64,000 nt of DNA from Mycolicibacterium chubuense NBB4 (GTDB lineage Bacteria > Actinomycetota > Actinomycetes > Mycobacteriales > Mycobacteriaceae). This document shows positions 18,922 through 27,439 of the stretch, one piece after another. Where the stretch lies: contig NC_018027.1 of assembly GCF_000266905.1 (NCBI RefSeq), positions 3,596,001-3,660,000 of the forward strand. The letters are read 5' to 3'. The position numbers and the translations under genes were made by a program. The notes under the pieces are model-generated. The model saw nothing but the letters and a program-made list of their open reading frames with translations, was not told where the DNA came from and searched no databases. Position 1 is the first letter of the stretch. Every line of letters starts with the position of its first letter.

Positions 18922-18935
18922 CTAGAACGTTCTAG
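18922..18935. promoter_or_regulatory. LacI operator, copy 2 (perfect palindrome)
   Basis: CTAGAACGTTCTAG is a perfect 14-base palindrome 33 bases before the dehydrogenase start at 18968. A possible -35 (TTGACG, 18891-18896) lies upstream, putting this operator over or just after the -10 region, where binding would block transcription. Centre-to-centre spacing to copy 1 is about 53 bases, roughly five helical turns, which would allow looping. Confidence 0.75.
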
Positions 18936-18967
18936 TTCTCTTCACTGTCCCGCAATCGGAGACCACC

Positions 18968-19939
18968 ATGCCTTTCCCGCTGTCCTTCGGACTCATCGGC
19001 GCCGGCTGGATCGGCAGCTTCCACGCCGAGACCCTGGCCCGTCGCCTTCCCCACGCACGGCTGGTCGCCGTCGCAGACCCGGTACCCGGTGCTGCACAAC
19101 GGTTCTGCGCGCCCAAGAGCTACCACGACCCGATGGAACTCATCGCCGATCCGGCAGTCGAGGCGGTCGCGATCTCCTCCCCCGCGGCCACCCACGCCGA
19201 CCTCGTCGTCGCCGCGGCACGGGCAGGCAAGCACGTGTTCTGCGAGAAGCCGATGGCGTTGACGCTGGAGGACGCCGACCGCGCCATCGAGGCCGCGCGC
19301 ACCGCGGGCGTCGCGCTGCAGGTCGGCTTCAACCGCCGGTTCGCGACCGACTTCGCGGCGATGCACGCGCGCATCGCCGACGGTGCGATCGGCACGCCCC
19401 AGCTCTTGAGGTCGCTGACCCGTGACCCGGGCATCTCCGCCGAGGTCGCCGCGCGGGTCAAGCCGTGGACGATCTTCAACGAGACGCTCATCCATGACTT
19501 CGACACGCTGTGCTGGCTCAATCCGGGGGCTCGCGTGATCCAGGTGTTCGCACAGGCCGATGCCCTCGTGCGACCCCAGTTCCGCGACCGAGGTTTCCTG
19601 GACACCTCCGTCGTCCAGCTCCGTTTCGACAACGGTGCGTTCGCCGTCGCCGAGGCGAGCTTCCAGGCGGTCTACGGCTACGACGTCCGCGGTGAGGTGT
19701 TCGGCTCGGGAGGCGTCCTACTCGCCGGGCGCGAGCCTCAGCAGGCAGCCGGCGCCAACATCGAACTCTTCGGTGACGCTTACGTGGCGCAGTTCGCCCA
19801 CTTCGTCGACTCGGTGCAGGCAGGCACCGAGCCGTCGGTGACCGGCGCAGATGCCCGCGTTGCTCTCGAGATCGCGCTGGCTGCCCGGGAATCCGTCGAG
19901 ACCGGCACCCCGGTCGTTCTGGACCGAGTGCTGCAGTGA
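18968..19939 (+). CDS. iolG: Inositol 2-dehydrogenase (Gfo/Idh/MocA)
   Basis: NAD-dependent dehydrogenase of 323 residues. Rossmann motif GLIGAGWIG at residues 8-16, EKP motif CEKPMALT near 93, and the IolG-type motif FNRRF near 120. HDFDTLCWL contributes the catalytic His/Asp region. The best assignment is myo- or scyllo-inositol 2-dehydrogenase. It is under the palindromic LacI operators and overlaps the downstream isomerase by four bases. It is a separate paralogue from the copies at 9305 and 26373, perhaps acting on a different inositol stereoisomer. Confidence 0.85.
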   Translation: MPFPLSFGLIGAGWIGSFHAETLARRLPHARLVAVADPVPGAAQRFCAPKSYHDPMELIADPAVEAVAISSPAATHADLVVAAARAGKHVFCEKPMALTLEDADRAIEAARTAGVALQVGFNRRFATDFAAMHARIADGAIGTPQLLRSLTRDPGISAEVAARVKPWTIFNETLIHDFDTLCWLNPGARVIQVFAQADALVRPQFRDRGFLDTSVVQLRFDNGAFAVAEASFQAVYGYDVRGEVFGSGGVLLAGREPQQAAGANIELFGDAYVAQFAHFVDSVQAGTEPSVTGADARVALEIALAARESVETGTPVVLDRVLQ

Positions 19940-20718
19940 GTTTTCAGTTGGCCGTGTGCTCGGAGATGGTGTTCACCGAGCTGCCGATCTTGGAGCGGGT
20001 GAAGCGCATCGACGAATTGGGGTTCGCGGCCGAGATCTGGAGTTGGCACGACAAGGATCTCGACGCACTCGCCGCGACCGGCGCGGTGTTCACGTCGATG
20101 ACGGGCTATCTGCACGGCGACCTGGTGGACCCCGCGACCTGCGATGAAGTGGTGCGCACCGCCGAGCTCAGCATCAAAGCCGCTGAGACACTGGGTGTCA
20201 CCCGACTGAACGTGCACACCGCCGAGCTCGTCGACGGTCGGGCCGCGCGACCGCGCCGACGGGCCACCGGGCAGATGTGGCTGACCGCCGCGCGCACGCT
20301 CGAGCGCGTCGGGGAGCTGGGCGCCGCGGCCGGCGTGACGTTCGTCGTCGAGAACCTGAACACGATCGTCGACCACCCCGGCGTCCCGCTGGCCCGGGCC
20401 AAGGACACGCTCGCGCTGGTGGAGGGGGTCGGTCATCCGAACGTGAAGATGATGCTGGACCTCTACCACGCACAGATCGGCGAAGGGAACCTGATCGAAC
20501 TGGTGCGCCGCTGCGGCGACGCGATCGGTGAGATCCAGGTGGCCGACGTGCCCGGCCGGTGCCAGCCCGGCACCGGTGAGATCAACTACCCGGCGATCGC
20601 GGCGGCGCTCCGCGATATGGGCTACACCGGGACCATCGGCATGGAAGCCTGGGCGTCGCAGGCCGGCGCTGCGGGTAGCGAGGCCGCGCTGCAGGCCTTC
20701 CGCGCAGCCTTCTCCTGA
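19936..20718 (+). CDS. TIM-barrel isomerase, hydroxypyruvate isomerase-like
   Basis: Sugar-phosphate isomerase/epimerase family protein of 260 residues (xylose-isomerase-like barrel). Motifs fit the hydroxypyruvate isomerase (Hyi) group: FVVENLNT with a metal-binding Glu, MLDLYHAQ, EIQVADVPGR and GTIGMEAW near the C-terminus. In inositol loci related IolI/IolH proteins isomerise inososes, so that role is inferred; hydroxypyruvate isomerase proper is the alternative. It starts at a GTG that overlaps the iolG stop, and a long hairpin element follows. Confidence 0.8.
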   Translation: MSFQLAVCSEMVFTELPILERVKRIDELGFAAEIWSWHDKDLDALAATGAVFTSMTGYLHGDLVDPATCDEVVRTAELSIKAAETLGVTRLNVHTAELVDGRAARPRRRATGQMWLTAARTLERVGELGAAAGVTFVVENLNTIVDHPGVPLARAKDTLALVEGVGHPNVKMMLDLYHAQIGEGNLIELVRRCGDAIGEIQVADVPGRCQPGTGEINYPAIAAALRDMGYTGTIGMEAWASQAGAAGSEAALQAFRAAFS

Positions 20719-20721
20719 CCC

Positions 20722-20796
20722 ACCCTCCGCCGAACTTGCATTCCGTGCGCGAAAGAGCGCGAAAGGCCCACGCGGAATGCAATTTCGGCGGAGGGT
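20722..20796. repeat. Dispersed hairpin element, copy 1
   Basis: Two 26-base arms (20722-20747 and 20771-20796, 24 of 26 paired) enclose a 23-base loop. The arm contains CCGAACTTGCATTCCG, nearly the same as the arm of a second element at 58438. It sits exactly between the ends of two convergent genes and so can act as a two-way terminator; its sequence identity with the other copy suggests a mobile or REP-like family. Confidence 0.8.
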
Positions 20797-21527
20797 CAGC
20801 GGTCGACGAGCGTGGTGTCGAAGTAGTACCGCGACGCGCGATAGCAGTGGGTGCCGTATTCGACGGCGGCGCCGGAGTCGTCGAAGGCGGTGCGCGCCAT
20901 CGTCAGCAAGGGCGCATTGGGTTTCTCGTCGAGCAGCTGCGCCTCGGCGCGGGTAGCGCTGCGCGCGCCGATCCGCTGCCGCGCCAGCCGGATGTGCACG
21001 CCGCGGGCGCGCAAAGACTGGTAGAGCCCGTTGCTCTCGAGTTCCTCGGGGTCCGGCGCGAGGTCGGCCGGCAGGTAGTTGGTCATCAGCGCCAGCGGCT
21101 CGCCGTTGGCACAGCGCAGACGATGGATGGCCGCCACCTCGCGATCCGCCGCGAGGTTCAGCTCGCGAGCCACCTCCTCGTCGGGCGGCCCGACGCGGTA
21201 CTCGAGCAGCTGGGTCGTCGGCTCCTGGCCGGCGCGGGCCAGGTCGTCGAACAGGCTCGTCAGCTCGACGCGCCGGTGGACGGGATTCTGCACGACCTGG
21301 GTGCCGACCCCGCGCTTGCGGACCAGCAGACCCTTGTCGACGAGTTCCTGGATGGCGCGCCGGGTGGTCGGGCGGGACAGCGTCAGCCGCTTGGCGAGAG
21401 CCAGCTCGTTCTCGAACCGGTCGCCGGGCGCGAGTTCGCCATCCCTGATGGCAGCCTCGATCGCCTGGGCGAGCTGATAGTAGAGGGGGACAGGGCTTGA
21501 CCTGTCGAGCTCCACCGTCAGGGGCAC
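20796..21527 (-). CDS. iolR: GntR-family (HutC type) inositol regulator
   Basis: Transcription factor of 243 residues. The N-terminal winged helix contains YYQLAQAIEAAIRDGELAPG and LSRPTTRRAIQELVDKGLL; a C-terminal UTRA-type effector domain follows (MTNYLPADLAPD, ending RASRYYFDTTLVDR), as in the HutC subgroup. It is divergent from iolC with 155 bases between them, and an IolR-type palindrome lies in that gap and again before the ABC operon. It is therefore very likely the inositol-responsive repressor equivalent to corynebacterial IolR. The gene ends at the arm of a hairpin element. Confidence 0.87.
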   Translation of the reverse strand: MPLTVELDRSSPVPLYYQLAQAIEAAIRDGELAPGDRFENELALAKRLTLSRPTTRRAIQELVDKGLLVRKRGVGTQVVQNPVHRRVELTSLFDDLARAGQEPTTQLLEYRVGPPDEEVARELNLAADREVAAIHRLRCANGEPLALMTNYLPADLAPDPEELESNGLYQSLRARGVHIRLARQRIGARSATRAEAQLLDEKPNAPLLTMARTAFDDSGAAVEYGTHCYRASRYYFDTTLVDR

Positions 21528-21599
21528 GTCGGCTCCGATCTCGTGTTGGGCCGGACAAACAGTAGCCGAATCCTAGCACCGAATGGCCAAAAGATAGAA

Positions 21600-21620
21600 T
21601 GTCAGGACAAAGTATTGACA
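21600..21620 (+). promoter_or_regulatory. IolR-type operator with -35 box, iolC promoter
   Basis: TGTCAGGACA (21600-21609) is followed five bases later by TTGACA (21615-21620), a consensus -35. Including flanks, AATGTCAGGACAAAGT-TTGAC is shared with the transporter promoter at 17807-17827 apart from a single spacer base. It lies in the gap between iolR and iolC and probably regulates iolC onward. Confidence 0.78.
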
Positions 21621-21682
21621 CGACGCCGTGACGAGGGGCACAGTCGTACCAGCCACCCACACCACATCCGTCGGAGTGACTT

Positions 21683-22654
21683 GTGATGACCAATCAGCCA
21701 TATGACGTGCTCGCCATCGGGCGCTGCGGCGTCGACGTGTACCCGCTTCAGGTCGGCGTCGGCCTGGAAGACGTCGAGACCTTCGGCAAGTTCCTCGGCG
21801 GCAGCGCCGCCAACGTCGCGGTCGCGGCGGCGCGGCTGGGGAACCGCTCGGCACTGATCTCCGGCGTCGGTGACGATCCGTTCGGCCGCTTCGTGCGCGC
21901 CGAGCTCGCGCGCCTCGGGGTCGACAACCGCTTCGTGGCCACGCACGGTGAGTTCCCGACGCCGGTGACGTTCTGCGAGATCTTCCCGCCCGACGATTTC
22001 CCGCTGTACTTCTACCGCAAGCCCAGCGCACCGGACCTGCAGATCCGGCCCGACGAGATCGACGTGGACGCAGTGCGCTCGGCGCGCCTCTACTGGTCGA
22101 CCGTCACCGGGCTGTCCGAAGAGCCCAGCCGCAGTGCGCATTTCGCAGCCTGGGAAGCGAGGGGCAGAGCACCGCTGACAGTGCTGGACCTGGACTACCG
22201 GCCGATGTTCTGGGACTCCCCCGCCGCCGCCACCGAACAGGTGCGCAAGGCACTGACCCATGTCACCGTCGCGGTGGGCAACCGCGAGGAGTGCGAGATC
22301 GCGGTCGGTGAAACGAATCCGCACAAGGCCGCCGACGCGCTGCTCGACCTCGGGGTCGAGATCGCGATCGTCAAGCAGGGGCCGCGCGGCGTGCTCGGAA
22401 AGAGCCGCCGGTCGTCGGTCACCGTGCCGCCCAACGAGGTTGACGTGGTCAACGGCCTCGGCGCCGGGGACGCCTTCGGCGGCAGCCTGTGCCACGGCCT
22501 GCTGGCCAACTGGTCGCTGGAGAAGACACTGCGCTACGCCAACGCTGCCGGTGCCATCGTCGCCGGCCGGCTCGAATGCTCGACCGCCATGCCGACGGCC
22601 ACCGAGGTCGCCGCGCTGGCCGAACAGACCGCAGTGGAGGCCGTGAATGTCTGA
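21683..22654 (+). CDS. iolC: 5-dehydro-2-deoxygluconokinase
   Basis: PfkB/ribokinase-family kinase of 323 residues that phosphorylates 5-dehydro-2-deoxygluconate, the fifth step of inositol breakdown. The first PfkB signature is visible (GGSAANVAVAAARLG) and the second, NGLGAGDAFGGSLCHG near residue 255, contains the catalytic Asp. Either GTG at 21683 or ATG at 21686 could start it; GGAG about 6-9 bases upstream fits both. First gene of the core operon, directly downstream of the IolR-type operator; it overlaps the next gene by eight bases. Confidence 0.93.
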   Translation: MMTNQPYDVLAIGRCGVDVYPLQVGVGLEDVETFGKFLGGSAANVAVAAARLGNRSALISGVGDDPFGRFVRAELARLGVDNRFVATHGEFPTPVTFCEIFPPDDFPLYFYRKPSAPDLQIRPDEIDVDAVRSARLYWSTVTGLSEEPSRSAHFAAWEARGRAPLTVLDLDYRPMFWDSPAAATEQVRKALTHVTVAVGNREECEIAVGETNPHKAADALLDLGVEIAIVKQGPRGVLGKSRRSSVTVPPNEVDVVNGLGAGDAFGGSLCHGLLANWSLEKTLRYANAAGAIVAGRLECSTAMPTATEVAALAEQTAVEAVNV

Positions 22655-23531
22655 GTCCGCACTCTGCAGGGACTACGCCGAGATCACCGAGATCCGCGCT
22701 CACGACCCGTCCGCCGTCGCGCGCGCCTGGGACCACCGCACGACCCGGCCGACGCTGCGCGGCAACGGGCGGCTGATGATCGTCGCCGCCGACCATCCGG
22801 CGCGCGGCGCACTCGCGGTCGGCTCACGTCCCACCGCGATGAACAGCCGCACCGACCTGCTCGACCGGCTGCGCGCCGCACTGGCCGATCCGGGGGTCGA
22901 CGGCGTGCTGGCCACGGCCGACATCCTCGACGACCTGCTGCTGATGGGCGCCCTCGAAGACAAGGTCGTGTTCTCCTCGTTCAACCGGGGCGGCCTGGCC
23001 GGTTCATCGTTCGAGCTCGACGACCGGATGACCGGGGCCACCGCGGCGTCCACGGCAGCCGCCAAGATGAACGGCGGAAAGATGTTGTGCCGCATCGATC
23101 TCGACGATCCCGGGACCGTCGCGACGCTGGCGGCATGCGCCAAGGCCGTCGACGAACTCGCCGGCCACGGGCTGATCGCGATGCTCGAACCCTTCATGTC
23201 CTCGCGCGTCGACGGCAAGGTGCGCAACGACCTGAGCCCGGACGCGGTGATCAAGTCCGTGCACATCGGCCAGGGTCTCGGCTCGACGTCGGCGTATACC
23301 TGGATGAAGCTCCCGGTCGTCGACGAGATGGAGCGCGTCATGGAGTCCACCACGATGCCGACGCTGCTGCTCGGCGGCGACCCGACCGACCCCGAGGAGG
23401 CGTTCGCCAGCTGGGAGAAGGCACTCGCCCTTCCCTCGGTGAGAGGCCTCATCGTCGGCCGGACGCTGCTCTACCCGCCCGATGACGACGTCAGCTCGGC
23501 TGTCGCGACCGCGGTGGCGATGATCCGATGA
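22647..23531 (+). CDS. Cgl0159-family (beta/alpha)8 protein, probable aldolase
   Basis: Class I aldolase-like TIM-barrel protein of 294 residues, family named after Corynebacterium glutamicum Cgl0159, which also lies in an inositol locus next to iolC. Visible features are VAADHPARGAL near the N-terminus, a MLCRIDLDDP strand and a LLLGGDP loop that could bind phosphate. Between the kinase IolC and IolB it most probably cleaves 2-deoxy-5-keto-gluconate 6-phosphate (IolJ's role), since no other aldolase is in the window. That step is inferred, not seen. Confidence 0.8.
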   Translation: MSESALCRDYAEITEIRAHDPSAVARAWDHRTTRPTLRGNGRLMIVAADHPARGALAVGSRPTAMNSRTDLLDRLRAALADPGVDGVLATADILDDLLLMGALEDKVVFSSFNRGGLAGSSFELDDRMTGATAASTAAAKMNGGKMLCRIDLDDPGTVATLAACAKAVDELAGHGLIAMLEPFMSSRVDGKVRNDLSPDAVIKSVHIGQGLGSTSAYTWMKLPVVDEMERVMESTTMPTLLLGGDPTDPEEAFASWEKALALPSVRGLIVGRTLLYPPDDDVSSAVATAVAMIR

Positions 23532-24391
23532 AGAGCACGCTGTACATCCCCGCCAAGAGCGCCGCCGCGCCGTTCACCGTCGCGATCACGCCCGAGGACG
23601 CCGGCTGGGCGGAATCCTCGCTGCACGTCGTCGACCTCGGTGACGGACAGACGGTGTCGCTGGAAACCGCCGGCACCGAGGTGATGATCCTGCCGCTGGC
23701 CGGTGCAGGCACCGTCGAGTGCGGCGGCGAGACGTTCGAAATGTCGCTCCGCGCTTCGGTCTTCGACGGGCCCGCCGACATGGTGTACCTCGGCATCGAC
23801 CAGACGTACACGCTGTCGGGCCGCGGGCGGATCGCGATCTGCGGCGCGCGGGCCACGACGTCGTTCCCGAACCGCCGGGTCGCCGCGGCCGACGTGGCGG
23901 TGGAGCTGCGCGGCGCCGGCAACTGCAGCCGTCAGGTCCACAACTTCGGCACGGCCACGGCCTTCGAGGCGGACTCGCTGATCGCGTGCGAGGTCATCAC
24001 CCCCGGCGGCAACTGGTCGAGCTACCCCGCGCACAAGCACGACGAGAACACCGACGTCGAAACCCAGCTCGAGGAGATCTACTACTTCGAGATCGACGAT
24101 AGCCCCGCCGGCACACCGGGATTCGGCTATCACCGGGTGTACGGCACACCGGAGCGCCCGATCGAGGTCCTCGAAGAGGTGCGCACCGGCGACGTGGTCC
24201 TGGTCCCCCATGGCTACCACGGTCCGTCGATCGCCGCGCCAGGCCACCACATGTACTACCTCAACGTGATGGCCGGCTCCGGACCCACCCGCGCCTGGCT
24301 CATCTGCGACGACCCCGCTCACACCTGGCTGCGTGGCAGCTGGGAGCACCAGCAGATCGACCCCCGTCTGCCGTTCACCGGCTCTTCGTGA
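23528..24391 (+). CDS. iolB: 5-deoxy-glucuronate isomerase
   Basis: Bicupin enzyme of 287 residues that isomerises 5-deoxy-glucuronate to 5-dehydro-2-deoxygluconate. Metal-binding cupin residues appear in the C-terminal half: YPAHKHDE with two His, EEIYYFEI with Glu, and VPHGYHGP with His. The N-terminal half contains VSLETAGTEVMILPLAG typical of IolB. ATG overlaps the previous stop by four bases. It lies between the aldolase candidate and iolD, consistent with one polycistronic message. Confidence 0.94.
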   Translation: MKSTLYIPAKSAAAPFTVAITPEDAGWAESSLHVVDLGDGQTVSLETAGTEVMILPLAGAGTVECGGETFEMSLRASVFDGPADMVYLGIDQTYTLSGRGRIAICGARATTSFPNRRVAAADVAVELRGAGNCSRQVHNFGTATAFEADSLIACEVITPGGNWSSYPAHKHDENTDVETQLEEIYYFEIDDSPAGTPGFGYHRVYGTPERPIEVLEEVRTGDVVLVPHGYHGPSIAAPGHHMYYLNVMAGSGPTRAWLICDDPAHTWLRGSWEHQQIDPRLPFTGSS

Positions 24392-24420
24392 CCTACTGCG
24401 CCACCAAAGGAGAATGACCA

Positions 24421-26370
24421 GTGGTTTCCACCGCGCCGAAGTCGACCGAGAAGCTTGTCGACAATGAACCGACCGTGCGGCTCACCGTCGCCCAGGCGAC
24501 CGTGCGCTTCCTGGCCAACCAGTTCGTCGAGCGTGACGGTCAGCGCCACAAGTTCTTCGCCGGCTGCTTCGGCATCTTCGGCCACGGCAACGTCGCGGGC
24601 ATCGGACAGGCGCTGCTGCAGGATGAGGTGGAGGCCTGCGAGGCCGGTGCGGAGCCCGGCCTGAAGTACGTCCTCGGCCGCAACGAGCAGGCCATGGTGC
24701 ACACCGCGGTGGCGTACGCCCGCCAGCAGGACCGCCTGCAGGCGTGGGCGGTGACCGCCAGCGTCGGACCGGGTGCGACGAACATGCTGACCGGTGCCGC
24801 GCTCGCCACGATCAACCGGCTGCCCGTGTTGCTGCTTCCCGCCGACACTTTCGCGACCCGCGTCAGCTCCCCGGTGCTGCAGGAACTCGAGTTGCCCTCC
24901 AGCGGCGACGTGACGGTCAATGACGCGTTCAAGCCGCTGTCACGCTACTTCGACCGCGTCTGGCGCCCCGAGCAGTTGCCCGCGGCGCTGCTGGGCGCCA
25001 TGCGCGTGCTCACCGACCCGGTCGAGACCGGCGCGGCGACGGTGGCCCTGCCCCAGGACGTGCAGGCCGAGTCCTTCGACTGGCCGGTGTCCCTGTTCGC
25101 CGAGCGCACCTGGCACGTGGCCCGGCCGCTGCCCGAGCGCTCGGTGATCGCGCGCGCCGCCGAGGTGATCCGTTCGGCCGCCAAGCCGCTGATCGTGGCG
25201 GGCGGTGGTGTCATCTACTCCGGCGCCAGCGAGGCTCTGGCGGCGCTGGCGTCGCAGACGGGCATCCCGGTGTGCGAGAGCCAGGCCGGGAAAGGGTCGC
25301 TGCTGCACGGGCATCCGCAGTCGGTCGGCGCGGTGGGCTCGACCGGCACCACGGCGGCCAACGCGCTGGCCAGTGAGGCCGATGTCGTCATCGGGATCGG
25401 CACGCGCTACAGCGATTTCACGTCGGCGTCGCGCACGGCGTTCAACAACCCCGACGTGCGGTTCGTCAACATCAACGTGGCGTCGCTCGACTCCGTCAAA
25501 CAGGGCGGCATCAGCGTCGTCTCCGACGCGCGCGAGGCCCTCGACGTGCTGGCCGAGTCACTCGGCGGCTATGTGGTCAGCGACGAATATCGCGCCCGGG
25601 CAGCCGAATTGATGTCCGAGTGGAACGACACGGTATCGGAGGTCTATCGCACCGAGGACGGCGCCGCGCTGAACCAGAACCAGGTGATCGGTCTGGTCAA
25701 CACGTTGTCGGACACTCGCGACGTCGTGGTGTGCGCGGCCGGGTCCATGCCCGGAGACCTGCACAAGCTGTGGCGGACGCGCGACCGCAAGGGCTATCAC
25801 GTGGAATACGGATACTCCTGCATGGGCTACGAGATCGCCGGCGGCATCGGCGTGCGCATGGCTGCTCCCGACCGCGACGTGTTCATCATGGTCGGCGACG
25901 GGTCCTACCTGATGATGGCCACCGAACTGGTGACGGCCGTGCAGGAGGGCGTCAAGGTCATCGCGGTGCTGGTGCAGAACCACGGCTTCGCCTCCATCGG
26001 CGGGCTGTCGGAATCGCTCGGCTCGCAACGGTTCGGCACCTCCTACCGCTACCGCGGCGCCGACGGCCGCCTGGACGGCGGCAAGCTGCCCGTCGACCTT
26101 GCCGCCAATGCGGCCAGCCTGGGAGCCGACGTCATCCGGGTGACGACGGCCGCCGAGTTCGCCGACGCGGTCAAGGTGGCCAAGGCCGGCGATCGCACCA
26201 CGGTGATCCACGTCGAGACCGACCCGATGATCTCTGCGCCGGACAGCCACTCGTGGTGGGACGTCCCGGTCAGCCAGGTGTCGACGCTGGAGTCGACGCA
26301 GCAGGCGTATCAGCGGTACGCGGACTGGAAGAAAGTCCAGCGGCCGTTGATCAATCCGTCGGACCGGTGA
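24421..26370 (+). CDS. iolD: Trihydroxycyclohexane-1,2-dione hydrolase
   Basis: Thiamine-diphosphate enzyme of 649 residues that hydrolyses 3D-(3,5/4)-trihydroxycyclohexane-1,2-dione, opening the inositol ring. The catalytic Glu is in GRNEQAMVH near residue 86, and the ThDP/Mg motif MVGDGSYLMM ending in QNHGF is in the C-terminal third, as in the acetolactate synthase-like superfamily. It starts with GTG at 24421, 30 bases after iolB, with AAAGGAGAA upstream, a strong ribosome site. Length matches the family (about 640 residues). Confidence 0.95.
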   Translation: MVSTAPKSTEKLVDNEPTVRLTVAQATVRFLANQFVERDGQRHKFFAGCFGIFGHGNVAGIGQALLQDEVEACEAGAEPGLKYVLGRNEQAMVHTAVAYARQQDRLQAWAVTASVGPGATNMLTGAALATINRLPVLLLPADTFATRVSSPVLQELELPSSGDVTVNDAFKPLSRYFDRVWRPEQLPAALLGAMRVLTDPVETGAATVALPQDVQAESFDWPVSLFAERTWHVARPLPERSVIARAAEVIRSAAKPLIVAGGGVIYSGASEALAALASQTGIPVCESQAGKGSLLHGHPQSVGAVGSTGTTAANALASEADVVIGIGTRYSDFTSASRTAFNNPDVRFVNINVASLDSVKQGGISVVSDAREALDVLAESLGGYVVSDEYRARAAELMSEWNDTVSEVYRTEDGAALNQNQVIGLVNTLSDTRDVVVCAAGSMPGDLHKLWRTRDRKGYHVEYGYSCMGYEIAGGIGVRMAAPDRDVFIMVGDGSYLMMATELVTAVQEGVKVIAVLVQNHGFASIGGLSESLGSQRFGTSYRYRGADGRLDGGKLPVDLAANAASLGADVIRVTTAAEFADAVKVAKAGDRTTVIHVETDPMISAPDSHSWWDVPVSQVSTLESTQQAYQRYADWKKVQRPLINPSDR

Positions 26371-26372
26371 GC

Positions 26373-27413
26373 ATGTCCGAACTCAGGGTCGCCGTGCTCG
26401 GCGTCGGGGTGATGGGCGCCGATCACGTCACGCGGATCACGTCGCGAATCTCCGGGGCTCGCGTCAAGATGGTCAACGACTACGTCACCGACAAGGCCGA
26501 GCAGATCGCCTCCGGGATCGACGGCTGCCGCGCGGTCGCCGATCCGCTCGACGCGATCGCCGACGAGGACGTCGATGCCATAGTGCTCGCGACGCCGGGC
26601 ACCACACACGAGAAGCTCCTGCTGGCGTGCCTCGAGCATCGCAAGCCGGTGATGTGCGAGAAGCCCTTGACGACAGAGGTTTCCACGTCGCTGGAGATCG
26701 TGCGGCGGGAGGCCGAGCTCGGTAGCCGGTTCATCCAGGTCGGGTTCATGCGTCGGTTCGACGAGGAGTACATGGCACTCAAGGCACTGCTGGACGCCGG
26801 CGAGCTGGGCCGGCCGCTGGTCATGCACTGCGTCCACCGCAATCCCGGTGTGCCGTCCTATTTCGACAGCTCGCTGATCGTGAAGGACTCGCTCGTGCAC
26901 GAGGTCGACGTGACGCGGTTCCTCTTCGGCGAAGAGATCGCCAGCGTGCAGATCATCACACCGGCATCCAATCCCGGCGCACCCGACGGGGTCATCGATC
27001 CGCAGATCGCGATCCTGCGGACCGTGTCCGGGCGACATGTCGACGTGGAACTGTTCGTCACCACCGGGGTTGCCTACGAAGTACGCACCGAGGTGGTCGG
27101 CGAACACGGCAGCGCCATCATCGGTCTGGACGTCGGCCTGATCCGCAAGTCGGCAGCCTCCACCCGAGGACAAGCAGGCCCCGGCACCTGGGGCGGCCAG
27201 ATCACGCCCGGCTTCCGGGAGCGATTCGGTCGCGCCTACGACACCGAGATCCAGCGTTGGGTCAACGCGGTGACGAGCGGGCGCGGAACCGGAGATCACA
27301 CAGACGGCCCGACCGCATGGGACGGCTACGCCGCAGCGGCGGTGTGCGCCGCCGGCGTCGAGTCATTGCAGACCGGCCTGCCTGTCGACGTGCGACTCGC
27401 AGACCATCTCTGA
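26373..27413 (+). CDS. iolG: Inositol 2-dehydrogenase (core operon copy)
   Basis: Gfo/Idh/MocA dehydrogenase of 346 residues. The ATG at 26373 (MSELRVAVLGVGVMGADH) follows iolD by two bases. Rossmann motif GVGVMG, EKP motif CEKPLTTE near residue 94, GFMRRFDEEY near 125 and the catalytic segment LVHEVDVTRF are all typical of myo-inositol 2-dehydrogenase, which produces inosose in the first step. It is embedded in the IolR-controlled operon, so it is the best candidate for the main IolG. Confidence 0.92.
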   Translation: MSELRVAVLGVGVMGADHVTRITSRISGARVKMVNDYVTDKAEQIASGIDGCRAVADPLDAIADEDVDAIVLATPGTTHEKLLLACLEHRKPVMCEKPLTTEVSTSLEIVRREAELGSRFIQVGFMRRFDEEYMALKALLDAGELGRPLVMHCVHRNPGVPSYFDSSLIVKDSLVHEVDVTRFLFGEEIASVQIITPASNPGAPDGVIDPQIAILRTVSGRHVDVELFVTTGVAYEVRTEVVGEHGSAIIGLDVGLIRKSAASTRGQAGPGTWGGQITPGFRERFGRAYDTEIQRWVNAVTSGRGTGDHTDGPTAWDGYAAAAVCAAGVESLQTGLPVDVRLADHL

Positions 27414-27439
27414 ACGAAAGACGAGGAACGAGAAGGAAA

